A stretch of DNA of 64,000 bases from Omphiscola glabra (GCA_964017045.1 OZ024810.1:17851204-17915203); one strand, 5' to 3'. Shown: positions 34,301 through 41,955, numbered from the stretch's first letter. Made by a program: numbers and translations. The notes: a model not told the origin generated them from the letters alone.

Positions 34301-37300
34301 GGACTCCCCACCAATGGGATGGAGGCTTCCTCAACTTTGCCCTAAAAAGCTTGTTACCCCATGAATCTTCGCGGGACAAGATAAAATATAAGCCAACGAT
34401 TCAGTGCCCTTCTGGCAGCAGGTCAACTCTGATAGTTGGATAAACGTCAGTATTGAATGTGGTGTTGAAAAAAAAGCCAAGCTGCTCAAACTTACTTGAA
34501 ATGACTATGAACATGAACACTTAAAAAGAGGGCTATAGTGATACCAGGGCAGGGCTCTTTTTTTTGTCACAGAGTGGACTGGGACCACTTTCTCGCACAT
34601 CTCTGCGGCATAATTGAACTTAAGTTATCTAAATGTACATTTTTTAATTAATGAAATCCGAGTTCCGGTAAATATTTACTTACTGGAAACAAAAAAGCAC
34701 CAGGCCAGGATATCACTGATTCCACTTTTTTTTTAAATCCCCATATAATGAAACTTACTTTCAGATGATGAACTTGCTCTTCAGCATCGATATCTATTCG
34801 CTGACGAGGACGTTTGAAGGTGATAACAGCAAGACCAATGTCCATGAGGCCATGATATTTTCCTTTCTGAATCTGCATTGCAAATTTATTTTAGGGAGAA
34901 AAAAAAAGAATATATCTAAAAAAGGGGGGCTGGGGCTATACTTTGAGAGAAACTATATTTTCAAATGAATCTGATAAAAGATTTGATAGGTATTACTCTT
35001 TTTTTTCCACACCATGACTTAAAGAATTAAGGAAGACCATGACACTTGCAATTAGTTCAGAATAAAATGATGCCTTATTTCAAGTGAAACTTTAAATGAA
35101 TCAAGAATAACTTACATCTGAACTTGTCTTGGCATAAGTCAAGATTCCATTGTCTAAAACAAAAAATCTCTGAAGAAATAATGTTAGAGATTAGTGTAAC
35201 ACAACAAGTAGCCATGGATTTGTCAGGCATGAATCAAAATACCAGAAAAAAAATATATTTGTTATTTATAAAATAATAATTTAATAACTCTATCCCTTTA
35301 TTTGAGCAAGCACGCCTGAGGCACCATAGTTGCACCATGGAAAGTTTGATTTTTTTCATTACTGCAGGTAAAAATAGTCTTCTGTCATGAGAAGGCCATG
35401 CGGTCTATTCCTATTCAAGGAAATCTTTCCCTACCCATCCTATTCCAAATATCATTTAATGAAGCAAAAAAAAATTTCCTTTTCCTAAATATTAAGCAAA
35501 ATAATATATTTTTCTCATTATGACAGGTTTTCCCTAGTCATAAAATCACAGAAGCTGAGGAGAGTTCTGAGTAAAACATTTTAATTTTTTTTTACTTAAA
35601 TACCAAACAGGAGAAGTCCATTAAATAATCATATGTTACTTAAATACCAAACAGGAAAAGTCTGTTACTTTAATACCAAACAGGAGAAGTCCAATAAATA
35701 ATCATATGTTACTTACCTTATGCCACCCTTTCATTGGCCATTTCCTTCTTTTCATCATATAACCTTGGTACCTGAACATTTAGATTCATATTGAGAAGAG
35801 AAACACATCTTTTAAGTACACATGATATGTTATGCAATACAAAAAGTTATTTAAAAAAAGGGTTAGGGTTTTCTCTTTTCCCAAACGCAAGTTTTGCGGC
35901 ATATTTTAAAAGAATTAAAATCCAAAGTGTAACGTCTCAGTATTTAAAACATCTTTAAAAAAAAATTGTTATGAGAGAATACGAGAGGTGGCACAAGATA
36001 CAAAAAAAGTCATGACGAGATAAGAAAATGGCTGTACCATGTGCGACAGAGAGTGAGAGATTGGAGAAGACATTTTAGATCCGAGTTGATGTACATATTA
36101 ATAGTGAATGAAGAAGGAGTGATATTATATATTTTGGAGCTGCATAGCATATTACAATACTATTCCAAAGATTATCTATTGTATAGATATATATGTACTG
36201 TGTTTCATGTGATAAAGTACAGTGTGTGCAAAACTGGACTTGACACTTCATTGAGAATAAGTGGAAGTAATAGTTGATTTTACAATTTATATCACCACTA
36301 TCACACAGGATGACAAGTTTCAGAATGCACAAAAGGCTTTTTGTGCTATACTGCAGTCAAAAGATCACAAGATACAAAGATAAATGAATAGGCTGTGAAG
36401 CTTTCCTAAAGACATAAATAAGTGATGAGCTTTCCTGCTCGAAGCATTTTTCAGCAGACAAGGGTATACATACAAAAAAATTTGAAGAAAAGACTTATCT
36501 TACAACTGAGCAGAAAACACTCATTAAACACTGCATACGTTAAATATTGTGGACAGAAATTATCAACAATAATAATGTGGACAGAAATTATCAACAATGT
36601 TAACCTTTTTGCTACCGATGACGTCGATGCGACATCCCAATCACCCACTTTTAATTACCAAGGACGTCACATAGTCGTCATAACAAAAAGGCAAAGAACT
36701 TTTATGGAATACCAAGGACGTCACGTCGACGTCATATTTCAATGCTATATATTTATTTATTCGTTAATCTATAGAGAAATTAAAAAGCGAATTGGATAGA
36801 GAATGAAAATACAGCAAAATTTTTATTGCTGAGTCAGCAAAAATCGATGTCAAAAAAAAAACCCAGCGGTAATGAAAGGGTTAAAGAATTTTTTTTATTC
36901 CAATGCTACCAAGGAAATAATTGACCAGTCAAATAAGATTATGTGGCTCATGCCACAGGGTTGGCTCATGCTACAGGGTATGAGCCACAGGGTGTTTACA
37001 AAAGAATTCTATTCCTAAATTTCTAATAAAGAAAAATACTCATTAAAAGCATTTTTTTTATAATTTAATATGCCCATTATGGAAATGTCCAGAGACCCAC
37101 AATTGTTTGGTTAATTAAAATGCTTGGCAGTGGCAGCGCTGATTTCTTAAATAACTAATTTATGCCCAACTGCAGATTTGCCTTAAAGGGGATTGGGGGG
37201 GGGAGGGGGGTGACATTTGACTGTTTCATCGCTCACAAAAAAAACTGATCCCTTGTTATTTAACTCACTTCTCAGGTTTGTCTTGACACCTCTGCCCCTC

Positions 37301-39939
37301 TTTAAGTCCTTCGACAACATCCCACTCCTGGCGAGACTTGCGACTGCTGCGTTTTTTATTCTTAGCAGCGACAGGAGCTGATGTGTTATCAATCTGAGAG
37401 CTTGTGTGAGACTGATTATCCTCATCACTGCCATCCTGTGAGGTAATTAAAAAAAAACAACAATGAAAATCAGTGGCGAAAGTAGGATTTGATAGACCTT
37501 AAAAAGCATTTCAATGGGTGTGTCAGACTTTTGTGTGGAATGGGTCAGGACGAAATATGCCTAAAAGAGTACTATTCCATAATACAAACTGCCACTTATA
37601 CCAGCAAAACATTCAACTGCAAGATGGAGAATGTTTCATTGATATTATGAACAAACTTGAACGTATATTTTTAAGTTTGAGTTAAACAAAAAACTACGCC
37701 TCTGGGAAAACAAGAAAGAAGCTAAGGGAAGAAAGAAAATAATAGGCAACAGGTGAGAGATTTAAAAAAAAAAAAAGATTTCTTTAGAAAACCTTTGAAA
37801 GTTATGTGCTGGTACAAATAGTTTGAGTTGTAGCTGATAGTACTATGGAAAAAAAAAAACAATAAATGGTGAGCAGATTTTAACATAACAGAAGGCATAT
37901 AATCAATAGCACTAAATCCTCACACATTATCCATGGTGAAAATAAATAACCAACTGATAGTTCAGAGTATAAATTATATTGCCCTATTTCTCCATTTCAA
38001 CATAGCCACATTTTTTTTTTAAAACTTCAGTAAATTTGTTCCAAAATGACATTTTTTTTATCATAAAACCATAACTGTATTTGCAATAAATTTAAGCACA
38101 AGTTTTAATTTCCTTATCTGAATAAATGGAATATTTGAAACCCACTATGTCATTCTAGTGCAGGCATGAGGCCTGCAGATTACACACCAGGTATCAACCG
38201 TTCATACTCTTGAATTAACAAGTCTTAAGATTTAAACGCATGTAGGGACTGTCAGCATTGTGGGCAGAACAATCACCAATCTACACTTTGCGGATGACAT
38301 AGACGGACTGTCTGGAAGCGAAGAAGAGCTAGCCAACCTTGTAAAGCGTCTCGACAAGACTTCATCGTCCTTTGCCATGCAAATCAGTGCAGAAAAGATA
38401 AAAATGATGATGAATAGCACCACTGGCATCGCCACTTAAATTAAGGTCAGGGAAGAAAGATTAGAGACAGTTGGCAGCTTCAAGTACCTTGAAACAATAG
38501 TCTCCAAAGAACGCTCCAAGCCCGAATTGATGGCCAGGATTGCGCAGACCACAACAGCACTAAAGAGGCTCAAGAACATATGGAACGACAAAAATATAGC
38601 CCTCAGTACCAAAATTAGGCTGATGCACTCACTTGTCCTCTCCATTTTCTTGTATGCCTGTGAGTCCTGGACATTAACAGAAGAACTTGAAAGGAAAATA
38701 AAGGCGATGGAGATGAGATGTTTCAGAAGCATTCTTGGCATCTGCTATAGAGACCATATCACCAATGAACAAGTGAAAGAAAGGATTTGTCAAGCAATTG
38801 GGCAGTACGATGACCTTGAATGGTATGGCCATGTGACAAGAAATCAAGGGCTCGCCAAAGAAATCATGCAGGGCACAACTAGAGGAGGGAGAAGAGGAAG
38901 ACAGAGAAAAAGATTGGAAGCTAACATCAAAGAGTGGAAAGGACTAAAACTAGTCGATGCTATGCGTAGGGGAGAAGACAGAGAGGAATGGAGAAGGATA
39001 GTTTTCATGTCATCTGTGGCGCCCCAACGGTCCAAAGACTAAGGGACATGATGATGATGATGAAATTTAATGAACAGACAATTCTTATTTTTAATCCTCC
39101 CACCCCAACCTGCAATTTCCTTTTACTTTGTCGCTAGACCTTAGAGAACTTGTTCATTTGTTAAAACAAAATGTATTATTTACTAAGCCTTAAATGTTAA
39201 AGATTTTACTTTGAGAAATTGTCATTTGTCAACCAGGTCATATCCTCCAATCAGTTCATATCCTCCAACCAGGTCATATCCTCCAATCAGGTCATATCCT
39301 CCAACCACGTCATATCCTCCAACCAGGTCATATCCTCCAACCAGGTCATATCCTCCAACCAGGTCATATCATCCAACCAGGTCATATCCTCCAATGCACT
39401 CGTGTGACTTCTTCTTTTTTTTTTTTAATTTATTTTTGTTGTTGCTGGAGTAATGTAACAGCATGTTTTGGATAACTGTGAATATTCCTCTTGTAAACTA
39501 CACCACAACAACAGCGGTTAAGTTTTTTTAACTGAAATTATAGTAGAAATCCATGGTCTTTCAAAAACAGCTTTCATACTCAAGGTATAAAAAGGTGTAT
39601 CAGTAATAAGATCAGAATTTTGAACAGATGAAATGATGTTGCTCTTCCCAAGTTGGTAAGTGCTCCAGCTATTGGCAACACATTGAAAAAAAGTGAGATG
39701 TGTGTTATTGGCATTGAATATACTGACACACATAACCTCATTAAATACAGCTTCATGGGGGATTGACAAGGAGCAGGAAATTTGTCAAATTTGGCATTTG
39801 TTAAGAATAATATGGATGCAGCAGCAACCAGTCCCAACTTAGCTAATAAAACGACATTATTTACAATCACTTTAACCCTACTTACTGATTCTGAAGCGGA
39901 ATCACTGTGCCGAAACTGTTTCCTAGAATCTACACTCAT
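16269..39939 (-). CDS. OSBPL3/6/7-like: ORP3/6/7-type oxysterol-binding-protein-related protein, 22 coding exons (gene span)
   Basis: Spliced by eye from GT-AG junctions with matching phases. The coding exons total 2649 nt (882 residues plus stop), close to the usual length of vertebrate ORP3/6/7. Order: short Ser/Asp-rich N-terminus (1-73), PH domain (about 74-165, [16 protein letters not shown] then [10 protein letters not shown]), linker with coiled segments (about 230-400), FFAT-like motif EYYDAEE (about 452-458), ORD domain (about 518-850) with [42 protein letters not shown] and [11 protein letters not shown], and a C-terminal [11 protein letters not shown]. Family knowledge: ORPs of this group bind sterol or phospholipid in the ORD, use PH for membrane targeting and FFAT for VAP at ER contact sites. 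The exact ligand is not readable from sequence. The first exon is the least certain; all others are well supported. Exons are listed individually. Confidence 0.93.
16708..16830 (-). CDS. OSBPL3/6/7-like: ORP exon 21, C-terminal helix
   Basis: Residues 806-847. [20 protein letters not shown] and [11 protein letters not shown] form the charged C-terminal helix. The exon reads into TGA if unspliced (WFK then stop), but the perfect GTGAGT donor and matching phase of exon 22 indicate splicing. Retention would truncate the last 35 residues or so. Confidence 0.9.
17120..17368. mobile_element. MITE family M2 with 33-bp terminal inverted repeats
   Basis: 249 bp in the intron between ORP exons 20 and 21. 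Arms 17120-17152 and 17336-17368 start GAAGACCTCAGTGCTAAAAG and differ at two or three positions. ATTT flanks both sides, a candidate 4-bp target duplication. No coding capacity. Confidence 0.75.
17471..18006. repeat. 31-bp minisatellite, 17 near-identical copies
   Basis: Unit GCCTTGCACTCCCCACAAAA TGTTTGACTAA repeats every 31 bp from 17491 to 17987 with essentially no differences. Intronic (ORP intron 20). No spacers, so not CRISPR-like. Confidence 0.98.
18240..18493 (+). mobile_element. Non-LTR RT C-terminal fragment
   Basis: Homologous to 24600-24850: CGACAGCTTCGCTCCTCCGC, CCCAAACAATGGAATTCTCT, CACTACACATC. Encodes a decayed [13 protein letters not shown] RT C-terminus. Ends abruptly at a G tract and (GT)n at 18494-18536. 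Confidence 0.7.
18494..18541. repeat. G tract and (GT)n microsatellite
   Basis: About 14 G followed by about ten GT/GC units, at the truncated end of the non-LTR fragment and about 60 bp from the exon 20 donor. Confidence 0.9.
18599..18725 (-). CDS. OSBPL3/6/7-like: ORP exon 20, ORD
   Basis: Residues 764-806. [20 protein letters not shown] then [13 protein letters not shown], a strong ORP signature near the ORD end. Acceptor CCCAG, donor AG/GTGGG. The downstream intron carries the 31-bp array and a MITE. Confidence 0.96.
18955..19083 (+). mobile_element. Foldback with hammerhead-like three-way junction
   Basis: Arms 18955-18996 and 19042-19083 are inverted repeats (GATGTGGAAGCTTGAAT, ACAAGG). 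Between them: CTGCTGAGG, stem GGC/GCC, CGAAAC, stem CAATAA/TTATTG. This is the order of a hammerhead (CUGAUGA, stem II, GAAA, stem III, closed by a long stem I), with A to C in the first box and no clean cleavage triplet. Likely related to Penelope-type or similar ribozyme-bearing repeats. Confidence 0.5.
19348..19495 (-). CDS. OSBPL3/6/7-like: ORP exon 19, ORD
   Basis: Residues 715-764. [40 protein letters not shown]. Conserved LFGKWxExxxCG and CIWRPG. Donor CTG/GTAATA. Confidence 0.95.
19705..19885. repeat. About 53-bp repeat with C tracts
   Basis: About four degenerate units of CTCTGCTATT, a C run and AAATTAACAAACTA. Intronic. Confidence 0.6.
19886..20306. other. ORP intron 18 remainder
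   Basis: AT-rich, nothing recognised. Confidence 0.5.
20307..20568. repeat. About 40-bp array abutting the exon 18 donor
   Basis: About seven units of CTTTGTGAGTCAGAGGTTGA ACATAAGCTTACATTAAT. The last unit ends about 10 bp from the exon 18 splice donor. Confidence 0.92.
20569..20704 (-). CDS. OSBPL3/6/7-like: ORP exon 18, ORD
   Basis: Residues 669-714. [20 protein letters not shown] then [20 protein letters not shown], matching the ORD strand with WNKVTSCIHN. The donor AAG/GTAATT is followed within about 10 nt by a roughly 40-bp tandem array. Confidence 0.95.
20705..21284. other. ORP intron 17, nothing recognised
   Basis: AT-rich intron without a recognisable element. Confidence 0.5.
21285..21363 (-). 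CDS. OSBPL3/6/7-like: ORP exon 17, ORD
   Basis: Residues 643-669. [20 protein letters not shown], conserved KFWGKSxEI of the ORD. The acceptor side of this exon and its upstream intron are tandemly duplicated at 21473-21612 as a decayed partial copy. Confidence 0.95.
21333..21612. repeat. 140-bp tandem duplication copying part of ORP exon 17
   Basis: TTGCCCCAGAATTT recurs at 21333 and 21473. Both copies continue through the exon 17 acceptor side (CTTACATCTGTCAAGC) into CACCTTACAACAAAAGTG and GAGGCTTATTGAAAT. On the minus strand the second copy can be read as VKNKFWGN versus IKTKFWGK in the true exon, then a stop. Confidence 0.88.
21613..22256. other. ORP intron 16 remainder
   Basis: No element recognised. 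Confidence 0.5.
22257..22320 (-). CDS. OSBPL3/6/7-like: ORP exon 16, ORP fingerprint
   Basis: Residues 622-643. [20 protein letters not shown] completes the EQVSHHPP fingerprint. In known ORD structures its histidines contact phosphoinositide headgroups. 64 nt, donor CAAG/GTAAG. Confidence 0.96.
22497..22722. repeat. 24-bp minisatellite
   Basis: About nine copies of GATGGTGGAATTATTGGATT CAAT, two interrupted by ACATT insertions. Open minus-strand frame is an artefact. Confidence 0.93.
23084..23160. repeat. 16-17-bp minisatellite
   Basis: About five copies of AACAAACAAATGTGAC in the intron upstream of ORP exon 16. Confidence 0.85.
23237..23374 (-). CDS. OSBPL3/6/7-like: ORP exon 15, ORD
   Basis: Residues 576-621. 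[37 protein letters not shown] and GWKFIAEQ. Contains the conserved NPxLGETYE motif and the first two residues of the EQVSHHPP fingerprint. Donor GCAG/GTGAG. Confidence 0.96.
23811..23885 (-). CDS. OSBPL3/6/7-like: ORP exon 14, ORD
   Basis: Residues 551-575. [20 protein letters not shown] and PYERM are near-invariant ORP sequence. 75 nt, phase 0 at both ends. A 38-bp array starts about 40 nt upstream of its acceptor. Confidence 0.95.
23925..24210. repeat. About 38-bp array near the exon 14 acceptor
   Basis: About seven units of TATCAAATATGTTGGTGAAA TACATTGTGAAATACATC. Begins about 40 bp upstream (minus sense) of the exon 14 splice acceptor. Confidence 0.93.
24265..24412. repeat. About 30-bp repeat
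   Basis: Four units of AAGATCAACAAGAAGT then a CATTGCACCCACTAAA variant. The open frame through it is not supported. Confidence 0.75.
24480..25140 (+). mobile_element. Non-LTR retrotransposon 3' end with tail
   Basis: Decayed reverse transcriptase C-terminus with frameshifts: RTGL-type thumb remains, [36 protein letters not shown]. Then a 3' UTR with GAGGTGAGCCCAGCCCTAGG and a (TAATAA)n tail. Inserted in the intron between ORP exons 13 and 14, opposite to the gene. Probably the same family as 18240-18493 and 2057-2145. Confidence 0.8.
25276..25352. repeat. 18-bp self-complementary repeat
   Basis: Four copies of CATGAAACCACAAAGTTT. Each unit pairs with itself (GAAAC/GTTTC). Confidence 0.9.
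25650..25819 (-). CDS. OSBPL3/6/7-like: ORP exon 13, start of ORD
   Basis: Residues 494-550. [20 protein letters not shown] then [20 protein letters not shown], the conserved entry of the ORD lipid-binding barrel and its lid region. Acceptor CCCAG, donor GCAG/GTAGAG. Confidence 0.95.
26105..26177 (-). CDS. OSBPL3/6/7-like: ORP exon 12, acidic linker
   Basis: Residues 470-494. [19 protein letters not shown] is an acidic serine tract like those preceding the ORD in this subgroup. 73 nt, acceptor TTTTAG, donor TCAG/GTAT. Confidence 0.85.
26571..26697. repeat. 42-bp tandem duplication of the exon 11 donor
   Basis: Three copies of the exon 11 end plus donor: CTCATCAGAGGTGGGTTG at the true junction (26661/26660), again 42 bp further (26619/26618), then CATCAGAGTTAGG. 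The first copy keeps an open frame, the second meets TGA. Confidence 0.9.
26661..26891 (-). CDS. OSBPL3/6/7-like: ORP exon 11, FFAT-like VAP-binding motif
   Basis: Residues 393-469. After a coiled start ([14 protein letters not shown]) comes a Ser-rich tract and EYYDAEE at about 452-458. This fits the FFAT core E-F/Y-F/Y-D-A-x-E, which in this family binds VAP on the ER. The exon ends in a Ser-rich acidic run (ISDSSSE) at donor GAG/GTGGGT, which is tandemly duplicated downstream. Confidence 0.9.
27040..27161 (-). CDS. OSBPL3/6/7-like: ORP exon 10, coiled coil
   Basis: Residues 352-392. [20 protein letters not shown] and [10 protein letters not shown] form a predicted coiled segment. The acceptor CTGAAACAG is the first unit of a long tandem array in the upstream intron whose units copy the acceptor region. 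Confidence 0.85.
27162..27655. repeat. 31-bp array starting at the exon 10 acceptor
   Basis: About 16 units of ACTGATTCAGACAGAAAGAA ATAATCATTAC. The first unit is the splice acceptor of exon 10 itself (CTGAAACAG on the minus strand), so the array multiplies the pyrimidine tract and a CAG. Confidence 0.95.
27897..28131 (-). CDS. OSBPL3/6/7-like: ORP exon 9, low-complexity linker
   Basis: Residues 274-352. Pro/Ser-rich linker ([20 protein letters not shown]) ending in a charged helix ([13 protein letters not shown]). Acceptor CTACAG, donor TCAG/GTAG. Phase matches both neighbours. Confidence 0.8.
28462..28658 (+). mobile_element. SPIN-like non-autonomous hAT element
   Basis: 197 bp in ORP intron 8. 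Begins CAGCTGTTCTCAACCTGTGG and ends GGTTGAGAACCACTG, with GCGACCCCTTTGG, TAGTTATGAAGTA and TGAACTGTATTAAAGGGTCG in the order of SPIN consensus elements. Flanks ATCTAGGT/ATCTAGGA are a 7-of-8 hAT target duplication. Only short central sequence, no transposase. Confidence 0.9.
29008..29273. mobile_element. hAT-like MITE
   Basis: Starts CAGGGTTTCCCAAACTTAAG and ends CAATGAAACCCTG; short inverted ends CAGGGTTTC. No clear target duplication. Confidence 0.5.
29274..30175. other. ORP intron 8 remainder
   Basis: C and A homopolymers near 29347-29383, otherwise AT-rich; nothing recognised. Confidence 0.5.
30176..30267 (-). CDS. OSBPL3/6/7-like: ORP exon 8, coiled linker
   Basis: Residues 243-273. 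[19 protein letters not shown] is a short heptad-like helix seen in this subgroup after the PH domain. Acceptor TTGCAG, donor GAG/GTATTC. Confidence 0.85.
30268..31005. other. ORP intron 7, part without element
   Basis: AT-rich, nothing recognised. Confidence 0.5.
31006..31388. repeat. About 34-bp array abutting the exon 7 donor
   Basis: About 11 units of TATCATACACAGCTGCATAC CACTCCCAAGAGTT. The last partial unit ends within about 10 bp of the exon 7 donor at 31394. Overlapping plus-strand frames are artefacts. Confidence 0.93.
31395..31529 (-). CDS. OSBPL3/6/7-like: ORP exon 7, linker
   Basis: Residues 198-243. Contains [15 protein letters not shown], resembling the conserved ORP3/6/7 segment after the PH domain. 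Donor AAAA/GTAAGG is followed within about 10 nt by a roughly 34-bp tandem array. Confidence 0.85.
32097..32368. repeat. 45-bp minisatellite, six copies
   Basis: Unit ATGCTGGTTACACTTTGCAT with ACTGCTACTTGGGTCCTACT. 45 is divisible by 3, so a 15-residue frame stays open; not coding. Confidence 0.95.
32466..32613 (-). CDS. OSBPL3/6/7-like: ORP exon 6, PH C-terminal helix
   Basis: Residues 149-198. Contains [18 protein letters not shown], the closing PH helix, followed by [10 protein letters not shown]. Acceptor TTAAG, donor T/GTGAG, ends phase 1. A 45-bp minisatellite lies about 100 nt into the downstream intron. Confidence 0.92.
32693..33022. repeat. 47-bp minisatellite, seven copies
   Basis: Unit ACAAGGACTTCTGCTACTGT then AGGCAGACTGAGACCACTCT, nearly identical copies. 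In the intron upstream of ORP exon 6. Confidence 0.96.
33688..34245 (+). mobile_element. Candidate piggyBac-derived element with acidic micro-ORF
   Basis: Starts TTAAAGGGCAAAATGACCG and ends near CCGGAAAAAATGTTGCCCG, weakly inverted. Contains [16 protein letters not shown] and [12 protein letters not shown], an acidic peptide like piggyBac transposase N-termini but with no DDE region. Right TTAA not intact. Intronic, antisense to the gene. Confidence 0.35.
34759..34872 (-). CDS. OSBPL3/6/7-like: ORP exon 5, PH domain
   Basis: Residues 111-148. Contains [15 protein letters not shown] and [14 protein letters not shown], matching the PH core of ORP3/6/7. 114 nt, phase 0 at both ends, donor AAA/GTAAG. 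Confidence 0.93.
35116..35169 (-). CDS. OSBPL3/6/7-like: ORP exon 4, PH domain
   Basis: Residues 93-110, [18 protein letters not shown], exactly 54 nt in phase 0 between TTCAG and GTAAG. It continues the PH beta-sheet. Confidence 0.93.
35585..35712. repeat. Tandem repeat abutting the exon 3 donor
   Basis: ACTTAAATACCAAACAGGAG AAGTCCATTAAATAATCATA TGTT recurs two and a half times. The unit edge CATATGTTACTTA is the same word as the true donor (minus GTAAGTAACATATG). Confidence 0.85.
35717..35771 (-). CDS. OSBPL3/6/7-like: ORP exon 3, PH domain strand 1
   Basis: Residues 74-92. Reads [18 protein letters not shown], the basic start of the PH domain with the family KWPxKGWHK signature. The donor GTAAGTAACATATG is echoed in a tandem repeat immediately downstream in the intron. 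Confidence 0.93.
36600..36884. mobile_element. piggyBac-type MITE
   Basis: TTAACCTTTTTGCTACCG at the left, CGGTAATGAAAGGGTTAA at the right, flanked by TTAA. Two internal ACCAAGGACGTCAC copies. 285 bp, non-coding, in ORP intron 2. A tandem pair of GTGGACAGAAATTATCAACA lies just left. Confidence 0.7.
37269..37435 (-). CDS. OSBPL3/6/7-like: ORP exon 2, linker before PH domain
   Basis: Residues 19-74. Acidic/serine stretch beginning DGSDEDNQS, a basic [12 protein letters not shown] patch, then [11 protein letters not shown], which matches the conserved segment just before the PH domain of ORP3/6/7. Acceptor CACAG, donor GAGAA/GTGAGT, phase 2 at the end. Confidence 0.85.
38242..39063 (+). pseudogene. 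Non-LTR retrotransposon reverse transcriptase, 3' part
   Basis: Frame reads [20 protein letters not shown] (FADD catalytic box), [12 protein letters not shown], then TAA at about 38437, then an open frame with [76 protein letters not shown] and [14 protein letters not shown]. Matches the end of mollusc non-LTR endonuclease-reverse transcriptases (Nimb/I-like). 5' truncated; a gap of about ten residues before WYGHV and (TGA)n tail at 39050. In ORP intron 1, opposite strand. Confidence 0.88.
39231..39402. repeat. 18-bp minisatellite
   Basis: About nine copies of AACCAGGTCATATCCTCC. Six-residue open frames are artefacts. Confidence 0.95.
39886..39939 (-). CDS. OSBPL3/6/7-like: ORP exon 1 (start codon)
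   Basis: Encodes residues 1-18, [18 protein letters not shown], ending in phase 0 before GTAAGT. This fits the phase-0 start of exon 2. An in-frame TAA lies two codons upstream of the ATG, and a TTACAG acceptor at about 39955 suggests 15 nt of 5' UTR in this exon, so a further 5' UTR exon must lie upstream. The Ser-rich character suits the family but is not diagnostic. Confidence 0.6.
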
Positions 39940-39954
39940 TATTTACGCGCTCAG

Positions 39955-41515
39955 CTGTAACATCACACAAGGAACAAAGCCACCACAGCAACTTCTAATC
40001 ATCACTGCATTATCAACTTTACCAGCGTCTCCAAATCTGGTGATAAATAAATTGGGATAAATATAGAATTTAAGACAACTAGTTGCCAACAGTAAGCCTA
40101 GATGTTAAATTTAACAGCTGATCAATAATAACAACTGGAACTGTTTCCTGTCACCAAGCAGTTAATCTGCTATTTCTTCAATATTTCAAAGTTGTTTTTG
40201 TTACTGTGGTTTGTTTTATGACTGCCATCGTGTACACAAATTTTAAAATGTTATATTATGTATTAGGTGTGTGCTATTATACTTTTAGATTAGCTTTTAG
40301 CATAACTTATTAAACATGAATAGATACTTCATAATGCAAAAGTTTTAACTTGGTTTTTGTATGATTGTGAAGATTGTCACTAGTAAGATTCCAAATCTAG
40401 AATTGAAAACAGAAAAATAATAATTTTTTATGTTAAGCCTGCAATTTCAAAAAACTTACACAAGAGCACAGCAGCTTAAAAACATAAAAATACCCTGTAA
40501 CATAATTCTACAAAAAAAATTTTTTTATCAACAAAGCTCCCATCTCTAGGATCACAGTGAGTGAAAGGAATGTGATGGGTGTAATTAACATGAAAGGCAG
40601 CCATGTAAAGCATAAAAGTCCAACTTAAAGGGAAGTTTGAATCAGATCTAATGTAGAGTATTTTAGTGCAATTTAAAATTGTATGATGTTATTGTACCTT
40701 AACCATTCCGCTGTAATACTGGAGTATTATTGATTGGCACCTAAGATTTTATTTTAACCTGTAAAATACCAAAATTATTGATTGATTAAGGTTGTTTTTT
40801 TTTTATAAATCTCTTTAAGCCACCTCAAGTAGTCAAAATCTACCCTTCTAAATGTCTTGCCATATAGTACCCATTAAGTCTCCCCACCTCAGCCCAAGTG
40901 ATCACTACCCAACAAACAACTCACAGATATGTGTCCAAAAAAAAAAATTGTTAATTAAGTGAAAAAGCATAAGCAATAAATTCACAAAGAACTCACAATT
41001 TAACCTTGGCAATATTGCTGACTGGCTGTGTTTGAGCTTTAGACTAAGAAAAAAAAATCCACTGGTATTTCGTTCATATTCCATTTTACTCTGATAAGCC
41101 CTGCTATGAAATGTAACAGCCTGAGGCAAGTTAAGGGATGTACCACTTTAATCCTCAATGTGTTGCAAATCAATTCTCTCTCTCATTGTATAGGTTCATA
41201 TTAATTTCTTAGGCACAGCTGTATCTATAACTGTCCATGGAGTGATACTGAAATCTACTAAGACTAAGACTCTTAATCAAGAAAAATATTTTACTATACA
41301 CATTTTTAACACCAACACCAGGAACAAGGCGTGAAAAATAAACCTAAGATCACAACAGATTTTTTTCTCTTTTAATTACTTTTCAGAAGACAACCTTTTT
41401 TTTTCACCCACACGACCATTATTTTTAAATTAAAGAAATCTAAGTAACATTGATTTTACTGATATGTATGTATATATGTGTGTATACAATATATAATATA
41501 TATATATTAATTAAT
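39955..41515. other. Upstream of ORP exon 1
   Basis: AT-rich. Contains one arm (40181-40223) of a 43-bp perfect inverted duplication. 5' UTR exon(s) and promoter of the ORP gene must lie here or further up; not located. Confidence 0.4.
40181..40223. repeat. 43-bp inverted duplication, arm 1
   Basis: Perfect reverse complement of 41956-41998 (ATATTTCAAAGTTGTTTTTG to TTTTATGACT). Confidence 0.97.
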
Positions 41516-41516
41516 A
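41463..41516. repeat. (TA)n/(TG)n tail of non-LTR element
   Basis: Alternating TATG and TATA run at the 3' end of the minus-strand non-LTR fragment, as expected for a microsatellite tail. Confidence 0.75.
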
Positions 41517-41935
41517 TGGCATCCTTCCGTCTTCGCAAGACAATGGAGTAGCTATGTAGGCCTACACTTCGACGAGTGGCTAACTAGACCAATCTAGGAA
41601 TGACAATCCCGACTGCATTTCTCGCAGGAGAATATTGATTCCTCGAAAGATTTGGCCTTCCATGTTGTTCTTTATGTTGCAAAGGCTTCGTTTTCTGCAA
41701 CTTCTGCCTTTTTGGCTCCTTCATACACTGCTGTTCGGCAATGATCTCCCATTTGTTGATTTCAATGTTGGCTTCCCTCATGCTCCTTTTGCAAACGTCC
41801 ATAAATCTCAGGCGTGGCTGTCCAATAAATCTTCTGCCAACTCTCCATACAGCAGCATCTTTGGAATATGGCGTTCCTCCATTCTCCTTACATGGCCTAA
41901 CCATCGAAGGTGCCTCTTGCTAAGAGCGGTGAATA
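41517..41935 (-). pseudogene. Non-LTR retrotransposon 3' end with CCHC-like zinc motif
   Basis: Minus-strand frames give HLRWLGHVRRMEERHIPKDA, VGRRFIGQPRLRFMDVCKRS, then after frameshifts FSCEKCSRDCHS, a stop and IGLVSH. This is the conserved RT tail plus CxxCxRxCHS...H zinc motif of a second mollusc non-LTR family. Ends TCGCGAAG-like at about 41520. Truncated and frameshifted. Confidence 0.82.
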
Positions 41936-41955
41936 TGCTACACATTTTGGCAACT

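Noticed and set aside
38436..38741. Minus-strand frame over the retrotransposon
   Set aside because: Shadow of the plus-strand reverse transcriptase remnant.
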